A DNA stretch of 64,000 nt from UBA987 sp002292105 (GTDB lineage: Bacteria; Bacteroidota; Bacteroidia; NS11-12g; UBA9320). Made by a program: the position numbers and the translations under genes. Where the stretch lies: contig OX044357.1 of NCBI GenBank assembly GCA_943846675.1, forward strand, positions 2,666,001 through 2,730,000, in the 5' to 3' direction. Positions 9,309 to 18,134 of the stretch are shown piece after piece. Each line of letters begins with the position of its first letter. Positions within the stretch are counted from its first letter, which is position 1. A model generated the notes under the pieces. The model had not been told where the DNA came from. It was given only the letters and a program-made list of their open reading frames with translations, and did not search any database.

Positions 9309-10757
9309 ATGGCGCAAAAGAAATTTTGGTCTGATTTAATCTTTGTTCAAGGCATAAATGTTTTGATCAAAACCATTTGGATTTTGGTTATTGATCGATC
9401 TGTCCAAAACCTTCTGCCGGCAGAAGATTATGGCACCTATTATCGATTGTTAAGTCTTTCAATTCTGTTTGTCATTGTTTTGGATTTGGGACTTAACAAT
9501 ATGAACAGCAAAGAGGTATCTCAAAATCCGGGTTACTTCAAAACAAACTTCAAGTCCTTCATTTCAACTAAGGTTCTTTTAAGTCTCGGATATTCACTCT
9601 TGCTTTTTATCGCGGCTACGCTTTTAGGCGCCACATCAACACAACTCCTATTATTAGGAGGCTTAGCCATATTTCAAACCATTAACTCGTTTAACCAATA
9701 TTTGAGGTCAAACCTGGCTGCCATGCATTTATTTAAGCTTGATGGACTTTTGGCGGTGGCCGATAGATTGTTTGTGATCCTGGTTTGTGGTTCTTGGTTA
9801 TTGCTTCCTCAATACAATGATTACCTCACTGTTCAAAATTTCGTTTTCGTTCAAGTCGCTGGGGTTTGTATTACTTGGGTGGTCGCATTTGGTATTAATC
9901 TGATAAAGCACAAATCGATTGAAGCTGACAGAACCTTGAGTCGAGTCAATTTTGGCGGACTTATAAAAGCTTCGTTACCCTACGCTGTTCTGATTACGTT
10001 AATGGCAATTTTTACACGGGTGGATGCGGTTATGATCGGCCAAATGATAGATGACGTTCAGACCGACCGATATGCTATGTGTTATCGATTGATAGATGCG
10101 GCCAACATGATGGCAGCCTTGTTCTCTGGCATGCTGCTCCCTATGTTTGCTAGAATCATAAAAGACAATAAAGCCATTGGATCACTTGCTGCTACGGCAT
10201 CTAAGGTTTTGATTCTGCCAGCCATCATAGTCGCTCTAATTTTATTACCGCACACGGCGGAAATTCTTACCCTGATGTATCCGAACAAACTCGGACTTAT
10301 TGCTCCAACAACATTTGCTTTACTCGGATTTAGTTTTGTTGCGTCAGCTTCTGTTTTTGTTTTTGGCACTCTTTTGACTGCAGGAGCCAAGTTAAAAAAA
10401 CTGAACATTCTTGCGCTAACCTCCGCTATCATCAACATCATTTTGAATTTTATATTGATTCCAATGTATGGGATAAAAGGCGCTGCAGTTGCCACATTAA
10501 TTACGCAATGGATATTCGCAATTGGCTGTATATCTAGCAGTTACAAGACCTTTGACATTATGATCGACACCAAAACAGTTGTAAAGATTTTAATAATATT
10601 GGCCATTTTTAGCTTGACATTTTATTCATCCATGCAATTTTTCGAAAGCAGTTTCGTTCATATTGCATTCGGAGGTTTGTTATCCGTTTTGCTTGTCGTA
10701 GGCAGCGGAATAATTAATCTGAATGTTCTGAAGAATCTAAGTCGTCGTAAAACCTAA
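9309..10757 (+). CDS. Polysaccharide flippase (Wzx/MATE-like oligosaccharide exporter)
   Basis: 482 residues with about 12-14 hydrophobic segments along the whole length and the MOP-superfamily pattern of polysaccharide exporters. A conserved stretch around residues 235-260 (FTRVDAVMIGQM) and the C-terminal repeats (AAVATLITQWIF) fit Wzx/RfbX-type flippases, which move lipid-linked sugar units across the inner membrane. The next two genes encode a chain-length regulator and an O-antigen ligase/polymerase, which supports a role in surface polysaccharide assembly. No glycosyltransferases lie here, so the sugar units are made elsewhere. Confidence 0.85.
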   Translation: MAQKKFWSDLIFVQGINVLIKTIWILVIDRSVQNLLPAEDYGTYYRLLSLSILFVIVLDLGLNNMNSKEVSQNPGYFKTNFKSFISTKVLLSLGYSLLLFIAATLLGATSTQLLLLGGLAIFQTINSFNQYLRSNLAAMHLFKLDGLLAVADRLFVILVCGSWLLLPQYNDYLTVQNFVFVQVAGVCITWVVAFGINLIKHKSIEADRTLSRVNFGGLIKASLPYAVLITLMAIFTRVDAVMIGQMIDDVQTDRYAMCYRLIDAANMMAALFSGMLLPMFARIIKDNKAIGSLAATASKVLILPAIIVALILLPHTAEILTLMYPNKLGLIAPTTFALLGFSFVASASVFVFGTLLTAGAKLKKLNILALTSAIINIILNFILIPMYGIKGAAVATLITQWIFAIGCISSSYKTFDIMIDTKTVVKILIILAIFSLTFYSSMQFFESSFVHIAFGGLLSVLLVVGSGIINLNVLKNLSRRKT

Positions 10758-10777
10758 TATCCTTCGGACAATTAATC

Positions 10778-10785
10778 TATTTTTG
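10778..10785 (+). promoter_or_regulatory. Bacteroidota -7 promoter element (TATTTTTG) before the Wzz-like gene
   Basis: TATTTTTG matches the TAnnTTTG -7 consensus of Bacteroidota and lies 26 bases before the ATG at 10812. I see no good TTTG -33 box at the expected spacing. It would allow separate expression of the Wzz-like and ligase genes within the polysaccharide run. Confidence 0.4.
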
Positions 10786-10811
10786 CAGACTTTTTTGAAT
10801 GGCTAAATAAT

Positions 10812-11828
10812 ATGAGCACCCAAGAAAATTTTATTGATTTCACTTTCTCTGATATTCTTACGTTTATCCTACGTTGGAAAAAACATTTAATTATCATAGG
10901 CATTATTGCTGCAGTTGTTAGCGCAGCTGGTAGTTATCTCATCACGCCGAAATATGAGGCTGAAGTAGTCTTTTATCCAACAACGGTTAACTCCATTGGT
11001 AATGCGATGTTTACGGATTTAAACAAGCGCGAATCTGACGTTTTGGCTTTTGGTGAGGAAGAAGAAGCAGAAAACGCCTTACAAATTTTAAAATCTGATA
11101 AGCTATCGAACAGAATCATCGAAAACTTTGACTTGATGAAGCACTACGATATTGACCCAAGTGGCGCATATCCACGTACTAAGCTTCAAGAGAAAATGAA
11201 GAAAAACATTTCGTACAACAGGACACGATACCTTTCAATTTCTATTAAAGTGCTTGATGAAGATCCAGAAATGGCCGCAGTTTTAGCAAACGGGATTGCA
11301 GCCATGTATGATTCGGTAAAGACTGAAATTCAACGTGAAGTGGCCAAAGAAGCTTTTGCGATTGTTGACGAGGAGTTCAGAAACAAGGAAAAAGAAGTTT
11401 GGAATCTAAAGTTAGGCCTTCGAGATTTAGGTGAAAAAGGGATTCTAGACATCGAAAAACAAGCGCAATCTATTACCGAGAGTCTTTACGGAATGAAAGC
11501 TAGTAATTCCAGCAGCCAAGCACGGATAAAAGAATTGCAGGCTGAAAAAGACACCTTGGCCAAATACGGTTCAGAATACACCAATTTATATGAAACGTTA
11601 ATTCTGGAACTGGAAGAGCTAAGCATGTTGCGAAAACGTCACAAAAAAATGAAAGTTGACGTTGAAAAAACGATCCCACATAAGTTTGTTGTGTCTAATG
11701 CCAGCGCTCCAGAAAAGAAAGCGCTGCCAAACCGCAAGCTGATCGTATTGTTGGCTACTGCATCAACCCTGTTATTGGCATGTGTCTATTTGTTATTCGT
11801 TGAGCAACGCAAAAAAATAGCAGCTTAG
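10812..11828 (+). CDS. Wzz/GNVR-type polysaccharide chain-length determinant
   Basis: 338 residues with the typical layout of a polysaccharide co-polymerase. A cytoplasmic N-terminus and a first membrane helix (about 27-47, HLIIIGIIAAVVSAAGSYLI) are followed by a large periplasmic domain with charged helices (about 180-270) and a second membrane helix near the C-terminus (about 311-331, LIVLLATASTLLLACVYLLF). KYEAEVVFYPTT just after TM1 is the Wzz signature region. There is no C-terminal tyrosine-kinase domain. It sits 7 bases before the O-antigen ligase-like gene, with which it probably sets chain length. Confidence 0.87.
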   Translation: MSTQENFIDFTFSDILTFILRWKKHLIIIGIIAAVVSAAGSYLITPKYEAEVVFYPTTVNSIGNAMFTDLNKRESDVLAFGEEEEAENALQILKSDKLSNRIIENFDLMKHYDIDPSGAYPRTKLQEKMKKNISYNRTRYLSISIKVLDEDPEMAAVLANGIAAMYDSVKTEIQREVAKEAFAIVDEEFRNKEKEVWNLKLGLRDLGEKGILDIEKQAQSITESLYGMKASNSSSQARIKELQAEKDTLAKYGSEYTNLYETLILELEELSMLRKRHKKMKVDVEKTIPHKFVVSNASAPEKKALPNRKLIVLLATASTLLLACVYLLFVEQRKKIAA

Positions 11829-11835
11829 TCATAGC

Positions 11836-13281
11836 ATGTTGCGCAAGTTAGACGTCAGGTGGTTCTATGGGCTTGGTTTACTTTTTTTATTAACCCATGT
11901 CGCCTGTTTCATTTTTGATTTTTACTATTTAAGCGCACTGCCTTTAATCCCAATATTCTTATACATTCTTGTCCATCATACAGATAAAGTCATTCTGTTT
12001 CTTGCCTTTGCAACGCCATTATCTATCCCCTTTAAAGACATTGGTGCTGGCATTGGATTATCTCTACCCACTGAACCATTAATTGTACTCCTATTTTTTG
12101 GCGTTGTATTTAAACTCATTAGTGGTAAAGTTTTCGAAGTTCGCATACTTAAAAACCCAGTAATACTGATTGCGCTTGGAACTATGGCGTGGTTGTTTAT
12201 GACCACAGTAACCAGTACGCACCCTTTAGTAAGTTTCAAATATTCGTTGTCTTACACGTGGTACATACTGGTATTCTTGTTGCTTTTAACACATTTCTTT
12301 AAATCGGAAAAAGCAATGATGCTGTTTGTTTGGTTGTTTTCTATTGCAACAGTGATACTCACTTTGTATACGTTAAAAAATCATGCCGCGGAAAGTTTCA
12401 CAAGGCTCTATGCATACACGGCTATGCGGCCTTTCATCCCAGATCATGGTATGTACGCTGCAGCGATTTCATTTGCCTTACCGCCGATGTTGGTAATCGG
12501 TGTATTTGGTAGAAAAATGAAGGTGTCGTGGTTTTGGACGGCCGTTGCATTGTCCATCTCGTTGGTTATCGCCCTTGGTGTTGTATTTTCATTTACCCGA
12601 GCATCATGGTTAAGTCTAGTGGTTGCATTTGGTGTATTTGCTTTGCTCATAGCTAAAGTGAAATTTAAAACTGTGATTACGGTTGGGGTTAGCCTTTTGG
12701 CGGTTTTCTTGTTATTCCAAAGTTTGATCTTTTCTGAATTGGCACGTAACAAACAAGACTCCGATGATGACATTGGCTCGCATTTACAGTCATTCAGTAA
12801 TGTTAGCACCGACCCATCAAACCTAGAAAGGTTGAATAGATGGAGTTGTGTTTACCGAATGTTTATGGACAAACCCATCACTGGTTTCGGTCCTGGCACG
12901 TATACCTATGAATATGGCCCTTATCAGCTTCCTCATGAAATGTCTATCATTAGCACCCATGCTGGTGATTTGGGTAATGTTCATAGCGAATATCTAAGGC
13001 CTTTTGCTGAGTCCGGTTTGATTGGTGGCCTCCTTTGGATTGCTCTTGTTTTAGCAACGATGCATCAAGGATTTCATGCATACTATGTATCTAACAATAC
13101 CCGGATTAAGGGTTTAGTTCTCGGTGCGCTTCTGGGCTTGGTTACCTATTTCATTCACGGCTTCCTGAACAATTACAGTGAATTCGACAAAATTGCTGTA
13201 CCGATGTGGGGCTTTATTGCGATTATTATCGCTTCAAAGACGTATCATTTGGAGTCAAATGATTCTTTGAAAAATACTTGA
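11836..13281 (+). CDS. O-antigen ligase/polymerase family membrane protein (Wzy/WaaL type)
   Basis: 481 residues, about 11-12 membrane helices. A long periplasmic loop (about 310-390) carries NRWSCVYRMFMDKPITGFGP and a conserved HSEYLRPFAESGLIGG block, which are the Wzy_C/WaaL signature (ligase or polymerase of lipid-linked glycans). It ends the plus-strand run kmo-flippase-Wzz-ligase. From sequence alone I cannot decide between ligation of O-antigen to lipid A and polymerisation. The gene is followed by the repeat element at 13.3 kb. Confidence 0.87.
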   Translation: MLRKLDVRWFYGLGLLFLLTHVACFIFDFYYLSALPLIPIFLYILVHHTDKVILFLAFATPLSIPFKDIGAGIGLSLPTEPLIVLLFFGVVFKLISGKVFEVRILKNPVILIALGTMAWLFMTTVTSTHPLVSFKYSLSYTWYILVFLLLLTHFFKSEKAMMLFVWLFSIATVILTLYTLKNHAAESFTRLYAYTAMRPFIPDHGMYAAAISFALPPMLVIGVFGRKMKVSWFWTAVALSISLVIALGVVFSFTRASWLSLVVAFGVFALLIAKVKFKTVITVGVSLLAVFLLFQSLIFSELARNKQDSDDDIGSHLQSFSNVSTDPSNLERLNRWSCVYRMFMDKPITGFGPGTYTYEYGPYQLPHEMSIISTHAGDLGNVHSEYLRPFAESGLIGGLLWIALVLATMHQGFHAYYVSNNTRIKGLVLGALLGLVTYFIHGFLNNYSEFDKIAVPMWGFIAIIIASKTYHLESNDSLKNT

Positions 13282-13297
13282 TAGTAGCAAAGTGCTT

Positions 13298-13367
13298 ACC
13301 AGCCTTCTCTTCGTCCATTAGGCTTATCAGCCTTCTGTTCTTCGATTAGGCTTATCAGCCTATAACC
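13298..13367. repeat. 28-bp tandem repeat at the left end of the element (2.5 copies)
   Basis: Units at 13298-13325 and 13326-13353 align as AYCAGCCTTCT then KTTCKTCC or CTTCG, then ATTAGGCTT, both 28 bases long. A third partial unit at 13354-13367 continues into the inner arm CCTATAACC. The ATTAGGCTTATCAGCCT core is itself an imperfect palindrome and resembles the right end of the element (13679-13707), so the left terminus appears to have been duplicated. Confidence 0.7.
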
Positions 13368-13707
13368 GATCCAACTTTTTGAGCGCAAAAAGTAGTCAAA
13401 AACGCTCCCCAAAAATATGCTCCCTAACACACCGGCCAGCGCGTCCCCCGCATTTTTGGTGGGCCGAGGCGCCTTAAATCATGCACGATTGAAAATGACC
13501 TTTGAAGTTTTCTGTAGAAATCGAGGAAGGCTTTTGTGTGTTGGCCTTGCGCTAAGCAGTCAGGAAAGCGTAGCGGCTTTGGCTGAGGGAAAGAAAAGCC
13601 TTTCGTAGAGTTCAAAGAAAACTTCTCAAGTCTTGATTTTTTTGTTTCGTTTTTTTATCAAGAAAAAAATGCAAGCCGGGTTATAGGGCCGGCAGGCCCT
13701 AATGGAC
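13298..13707. repeat. Structured intergenic repeat element with inverted ends, ~410 bp
   Basis: Non-coding, palindrome-rich block between convergent genes. Its ends are inverted: GTCCATTAGG (13313-13322) pairs with CCTAATGGAC (13698-13707), and CCTATAACC (13359-13367) pairs with GGTTATAGG (13679-13687). Inside are further stems: GAGCG/CGCTC (13381-13385/13403-13407), AAGGCTTTT/AAAAGCCTT (13527-13535/13594-13602) and TCTTGAT/ATCAAGA (13631-13637/13657-13663). The centre is more GC-rich than the flanks. Two 63-codon open frames cover the centre on opposite strands but look like by-products of the palindromes. I infer a dispersed mobile or structured element; no second copy is in this window. 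Confidence 0.65.
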
Positions 13708-13763
13708 AAAAACAGTTTGGGGCGGAAGCCCTAAGCGCAGAAAAAAAAGTATATAAAAAGAAA

Positions 13764-13783
13764 GAGCAACTTCCCAGCTGCTC
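13764..13783 (-). terminator. Rho-independent terminator, minus strand
   Basis: Read on the minus strand, GAGCAGCT-GGGA-AGTTGCTC forms an 8-bp stem (one G-T pair) with a GGGA tetraloop, followed by TTTCTTTTT. It points the right way to end transcription of the minus-strand gene that stops at 14014, although it is about 230 bases beyond that stop. It lies between convergent transcription units. Confidence 0.6.
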
Positions 13784-13784
13784 C

Positions 13785-14013
13785 TTCAGACCCTAATTGA
13801 ATGAATATGAATTATTGTGTGTAATTAGTTTCTTACAATCAGTACTACTACTGTTTATTATGATGAAATCATATTACGGTTTATGTATGTCAGAATTCGT
13901 ACCCAATGGCGCACACCCGGCCAAAACAACACTAAGGTGCTAAATATAAGCACATTACACGCTCAACGAGCCGTATAGCATCACACCAAATGTGTCCTAA
14001 TATGTAAACACTA
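13785..14013. other. Gene-free remainder of the 13.3-14.0 kb gap
   Basis: AT-rich sequence with no open frame worth calling. It has small inverted repeats such as GCTCAACGAGC around 13959-13972. On the minus strand it lies between the stop of the 277-residue gene and the terminator at 13764-13783, so it would be a long 3' untranslated region or could hold a small RNA; nothing in it identifies one. Confidence 0.4.
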
Positions 14014-14847
14014 TTAACCTTCTTTTGGCGCATTCACCGTTCGGTAGAACAGAATGAGCTCGTCCAAATAGTCACCAGAAAGTGACAGGTTTTTTAGTTT
14101 GAATTCTTGTGGTGCTCCCTTATGCTTTTGATACACCAGCGTATCTCCTCTTACCACATCCACCTTTTCCAACTCGATCCAGCCGAAGTGGTCGCCCAAA
14201 ATAGTGATGCCATGAAGCGTAATTTCTATGACCGTTTGGTTTCTATTCCAAATCGTTTTGATTGTATAAAACAACCCACCTAAGCCAATAAAAAACAGAA
14301 CGCCTGCAATTGTTTTCAGCGTAACGTCTGGTTGGTACATAAACAATAACAATACACCAGTCAGAACGATAACCTCGAACAACAACATCCAAAGCAATCC
14401 AGCAAAGCGATAATGAATAATGACAGGTTTTTTTTCTGCGTATCTTTTTTCCGCATCTTTCAGATAGCTTTCTTTAACCGCAGCCATCCGATCATCAAAA
14501 TTCTGTCGGTAGGTTTCTTTTTTCACTTTACCCCAAATGGCCAGATTTTCCTTCCACGGCTGCTTCAAAAAAGATGCTTTAGCCATTTCTAAGGCCGTTT
14601 TTGGATTGACCGTATTTGCCGCCATCCATGACTTCCAAACGCCTATGCGACGCAACGACCAGATGGCACACAGCAAAACAACCAATAAGAATGAAGCGAT
14701 GGCCCACATCACTGGGAGCGCTAACTCTAATGCGGCATAGGTTAAACCACCAAAGGCTATAATCATTACAACCAACGGCCAAACGCGCACTTGCCAAAGT
14801 CCTTTTCTAAACGCTTTGTTTGCAGATACTAATTTATCTTCACTCAT
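14014..14847 (-). CDS. Membrane protein of unknown function
   Basis: 277 residues, not recognised. Two pairs of membrane helices are visible: about 20-70 (VWPLVVMIIAFGGLTYAALE, then AIASFLLVVLLCAIW) and about 150-195 (LLWMLLFEVIVLTGVLLLFM, then LKTIAGVLFFIGLGGLFYTI). Between them is a charged, probably coiled cytoplasmic stretch (90-140). The C-terminal ~80 residues (TVIEITLHGITILGDHFGWI onwards) look like a small beta domain resembling a bacterial PH domain. The start overlaps the stop of the FMN glutamate-synthase-like gene by 8 bases, so the pair is probably translationally coupled. Confidence 0.75.
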   Translation of the reverse strand: MSEDKLVSANKAFRKGLWQVRVWPLVVMIIAFGGLTYAALELALPVMWAIASFLLVVLLCAIWSLRRIGVWKSWMAANTVNPKTALEMAKASFLKQPWKENLAIWGKVKKETYRQNFDDRMAAVKESYLKDAEKRYAEKKPVIIHYRFAGLLWMLLFEVIVLTGVLLLFMYQPDVTLKTIAGVLFFIGLGGLFYTIKTIWNRNQTVIEITLHGITILGDHFGWIELEKVDVVRGDTLVYQKHKGAPQEFKLKNLSLSGDYLDELILFYRTVNAPKEG

Positions 14848-16399
14848 GGTTACCTCCTAAATGTGGACAGTCATGAAGCATCTTAGTTCCTTCAAATGCA
14901 ACATGTTCTTTTTGATATTTAAAGCAATCTGCAAGTGTTTTTGTGTAGTTGGAATCACCCATACTAATCTCAATATCTTCCATTGTAAACTGACAGGGGT
15001 GTTCGTGCCCAACAGCCATTGCTAACTCAAGAAGTTCCTTCCGAAATGCTTTTGCGTAATTACTAAAACGTTCACTTTTAAGTGGTACATGAATACCAGA
15101 CTGCAACCATGTATTCTGTGTTGCAACACCTGCCGGACATCTGTTTGTATGACAAATCTGTGCTTGAATACAACCGATACTCATCATCGCCTCGCGTGCA
15201 ACATAAATCAAATCAGCACCTAGAGCAAACGCCTTCGCTCCTTGTGCGGGTAACCCTAATTTGCCGCCTGCAATCCAAACGATGCGTTCAGCCAACCCTT
15301 TATCTTTAAATAGTTTATAGACCGAACTAAATGCATAAAACAAAGGCAATGAAACATGATCCGCAAAACTTGGTGGTGCAGCACCGGTGCCGCCTTCTCC
15401 TCCGTCAATAGCTATAAAATCTGGTCCTTTCCCTTTTTCCTCAATCTTATCTGCCAGGTATGTCCATTGTTCTAATCTACCAACTGCTGCCTTTATACCC
15501 ACAGGCAATCCTGTTCTGTCCGCAATTTGCTCAATCAAGTCAAGCATTTCATCTATGCCATCAAATGCTGTATGAAAGGAAGGTGATATCACGTCTTTTC
15601 CGAGTTCAATTCCTCTGATTCCAGCTATCTCTTTGGTAATTTTGGATGAAGGTAACACGCCACCTTTTCCTGGCTTCGCTCCTTGTGATAGTTTGATTTC
15701 TATGGCGCGAACAAAGGGGTTATTCTCTACGAGCTTCACCAACGTATCTAGTGAAAACGTTCCATCTGGGTTTCTTACGCCAAAGTAGCCTGTCCCAAAT
15801 TGAAACACCACGTCGGCTCCGTTGCTGTGATACATCGACAAGCCTCCTTCACCCGTGTTGTGAAAACAACCTGATTCTTTGGCTCCAATGTTTAACGACT
15901 CAATGGCTTTTGCAGACAATGACCCAAAACTCATTGCCGATATATTTAGTATAGATTTAGGTCGATACGACTTTTTGCGGTTATTAAACTCACCCATCAC
16001 TTTGGCACAAGGAACCAAGTCTCTATGGGTAAAGTTCGGATGACTTGGGCTCATTTTATAACCAAATAAACTTGGCTTAATAAAATGATAGCTTGCCTCG
16101 TGAATGTCTTGATCGGTGCCAAACCCCTGATAATTGTTTTCTTTTTTGGCACTGGCATATATCCAAGACCTTTCTGAACGGTTAAAGGGTAACTCTTCTC
16201 GATTATTTGCGACAATATACTGCCTCAGCTCTGGCCCAATTTTCTCAAGAATAAATCTCAAATGACCTACCAGTGGAAAATTGTGACTGATGGTATGCTT
16301 TCTATTAAAAAACATATCGCGGACAGCGACTATCCCCAATACAATTAGGACATAAACCCACCAAGAAATATTTGAAAGAAATGTCACTATACTTTCCAT
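14840..16399 (-). CDS. FMN-binding glutamate synthase family protein, membrane-anchored
   Basis: 519 residues. It has the alpha/beta-barrel FMN domain of glutamate synthase without the amidotransferase, FMN-reductase or gltB C-terminal domains. Recognisable blocks are ILNISAMSFGSLSAKAIESL, FHNTGEGGLSMYH, EIKLSQGAKPGKGGVLP, DFIAIDGGEGGTGAAPPSFA and CHTNRCPAGVATQ (FMN, flavin-loop and Fe-S-type Cys region). The N-terminus (about 10-28, NISWWVYVLIVLGIVAVRDM) is a membrane helix. Stand-alone proteins of this family are common but their substrate is generally not known. Operon partner of the 277-residue membrane protein. Confidence 0.9.
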   Translation of the reverse strand: MESIVTFLSNISWWVYVLIVLGIVAVRDMFFNRKHTISHNFPLVGHLRFILEKIGPELRQYIVANNREELPFNRSERSWIYASAKKENNYQGFGTDQDIHEASYHFIKPSLFGYKMSPSHPNFTHRDLVPCAKVMGEFNNRKKSYRPKSILNISAMSFGSLSAKAIESLNIGAKESGCFHNTGEGGLSMYHSNGADVVFQFGTGYFGVRNPDGTFSLDTLVKLVENNPFVRAIEIKLSQGAKPGKGGVLPSSKITKEIAGIRGIELGKDVISPSFHTAFDGIDEMLDLIEQIADRTGLPVGIKAAVGRLEQWTYLADKIEEKGKGPDFIAIDGGEGGTGAAPPSFADHVSLPLFYAFSSVYKLFKDKGLAERIVWIAGGKLGLPAQGAKAFALGADLIYVAREAMMSIGCIQAQICHTNRCPAGVATQNTWLQSGIHVPLKSERFSNYAKAFRKELLELAMAVGHEHPCQFTMEDIEISMGDSNYTKTLADCFKYQKEHVAFEGTKMLHDCPHLGGNHE

Positions 16400-16435
16400 A
16401 AACAGGATAATCTAAGAAGTGCGCAAGTTACAAAT

Positions 16436-17170
16436 TTAACTGGTGTGTGACCAAATATTCCACGATGCTTCGGCTTGCTGAATCAGCATTTCGAATCCAT
16501 TTTTTATACGCGCACCTCGATTCAACCCCTCTAACAAAAACGCCGTAACTCGTGGTTCATAAATCAGGTCAATGAATAGATTGTTTTCTGAAATATGGCG
16601 ATATGGCAACTTTGGCTTTAAATGAAGCTGATGACTCATACCTAAAGTTGTCGTATTAATAATAACGGAATACTTTTTCACCAGCTCTTGGTCAATGGTG
16701 TCGTATCCAATCATTCCGTTTCGAGGAGTTCTTGAAATTTGAATAAATTGAATACCACGATTCGACAGTACATACTTAACGGCTGACGCCGCACCTCCAG
16801 AGCCCAAGACCATACAATGTTCTTTTGTTACGCCCAAGCTCTTCAGGGTTGCTTCAAAACCAATAATATCAGTATTGTACCCTATTCGACGACCATCAAC
16901 GATCTTGACTGTGTTAACCGAATTCAAGGCCAACGATTCGTCACTACAATCATCTAAAAAAGGAATAATGGACTCTTTAAATGGACTGGTAACATTAAAA
17001 CCAACGAGTTGCTTCTCCTTAGAAAATACATCCTCTACTTCCGAAATTTCATTGAGTTGAAATCGTTTATACTGATAGTCAATCTTTTGCCGCTTAAATT
17101 TCTCGTTGAAATATGTCGGCGAAAAACTTTTGGCAACCGGGTTGCCTATTATGCCAAGAACTTTAGTCAT
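16436..17170 (-). CDS. aroE: Shikimate dehydrogenase
   Basis: 244 residues. NADP-dependent reduction of 3-dehydroshikimate in aromatic amino-acid synthesis. GIIGNPVAKSFSPTYFNEKF carries the SxS shikimate-binding motif; GFNVTSPFKESIIPFLD holds the catalytic Lys of the NVTxPxK motif (here NVTSPFK); VLGSGGAASAVKYVL is the nucleotide-binding loop. Slightly short for the family but complete (C-terminal NGFEMLIQQAEASWNIW is typical). It overlaps the DUF368 gene by 8 bases. Confidence 0.94.
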   Translation of the reverse strand: MTKVLGIIGNPVAKSFSPTYFNEKFKRQKIDYQYKRFQLNEISEVEDVFSKEKQLVGFNVTSPFKESIIPFLDDCSDESLALNSVNTVKIVDGRRIGYNTDIIGFEATLKSLGVTKEHCMVLGSGGAASAVKYVLSNRGIQFIQISRTPRNGMIGYDTIDQELVKKYSVIINTTTLGMSHQLHLKPKLPYRHISENNLFIDLIYEPRVTAFLLEGLNRGARIKNGFEMLIQQAEASWNIWSHTS

Positions 17171-18074
17171 CTAATTGCTTTGGAGCGAATTTGCTCATCA
17201 CCACAATTACTGCAACACCCACGAATAATAAACCAATAACCGAAATGATTTGAGGTTCGTTTACAACATTGGGCATTACGTTTTCTTGAATAAACGGCAC
17301 TTCCACATTGTGACTATTCATTCTAGTGCTCACAGTGAGTTTCCAGGGCCATAGTTTATTCAGTGACCCAATTAAGAAGCCTAACAATACGGCTACAGTA
17401 ACATTGAAATACGTATCAAGCAACCATTTCAAAAACCTACTAAAACTTAACAGTCCAATTATGGCGCCAGAACCAAGTATGGCAATAAATACCAAGTCCA
17501 TTGACGAAACGGCATCTAGCATTGGATAATAAACCCCTAAAATTAAAAGTATAAATGACCCAGAGACACCCGGTAAAATCATGGCGCAAATGGCGATTGC
17601 TCCACTCACAAATACAAACCAACCCGCACTGGCCTCGCCTCCAGGTTGAATTATCGTTAAATAATAACTAACAACGGTTCCTACAAGCACGGCAAGGAAT
17701 GCTTTCCAATCCCATGTGGTAATCATTTTTGAAACGAGGTAAATGCTGCCAAGTACCAAGCCAAAGAAAAAGCCCCAAACCAAATTCGGATGATTCTCCA
17801 AAAGATACTTAAACACTTTTGCGAGACTCAGGAAGCTAAGGGCTATGCCAAAGAACAAAGCAATAAGGAAATTCCCATTAATTGTTTTCCAAACGCTTTT
17901 TACACCTTCACTTCTTAACTGCTTTAGGGTATTTAGGTTAATCGCATTTATAGACGCAAGTAAGTCATCATAGATTCCTGTTATAAAGGCAATTGTTCCT
18001 CCTGAAACACCTGGGACAACATCTGCAGCGCCCATGGCCATACCTTTGAAAAAAACCATTACCCACTTTATCAT
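17163..18074 (-). CDS. DUF368 membrane protein (PopT-type polyprenyl-phosphate transporter)
   Basis: 303 residues with about 8-10 membrane helices. GAADVVPGVSGGTIAFITGI near residue 16 and ICAMILPGVSGSFILLILGV near 160 are the two internal repeats with the PGVSG motif that define DUF368. Members of this family were shown to recycle undecaprenyl phosphate across the membrane (PopT). That would link it to envelope polymer synthesis. Coupling to aroE by an 8-base overlap is structural only; I know of no functional link. Confidence 0.9.
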   Translation of the reverse strand: MIKWVMVFFKGMAMGAADVVPGVSGGTIAFITGIYDDLLASINAINLNTLKQLRSEGVKSVWKTINGNFLIALFFGIALSFLSLAKVFKYLLENHPNLVWGFFFGLVLGSIYLVSKMITTWDWKAFLAVLVGTVVSYYLTIIQPGGEASAGWFVFVSGAIAICAMILPGVSGSFILLILGVYYPMLDAVSSMDLVFIAILGSGAIIGLLSFSRFLKWLLDTYFNVTVAVLLGFLIGSLNKLWPWKLTVSTRMNSHNVEVPFIQENVMPNVVNEPQIISVIGLLFVGVAVIVVMSKFAPKQLDD

Positions 18075-18121
18075 AAACCTCTTTTTAATTCGTTAATGGG
18101 ACAAAGCTAAACCATAGTTCT

Positions 18122-18129
18122 TATTTTTG
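18122..18129 (+). promoter_or_regulatory. -7 promoter element (TATTTTTG) directly before the tiny lipoprotein gene
   Basis: TATTTTTG lies 5 bases before the ATG at 18135. Transcription would begin about at the start codon, implying a leaderless or nearly leaderless messenger. It is a perfect TAnnTTTG match; the -33 box is not clear. Confidence 0.45.
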
Positions 18130-18134
18130 ACAAC

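Noticed and set aside
13417..13615. Two 63-codon open frames on opposite strands inside the repeat element
   Set aside because: They overlap fully on opposite strands, lie within palindromic sequence and have no recognisable fold or start context; likely by-products of the repeat.
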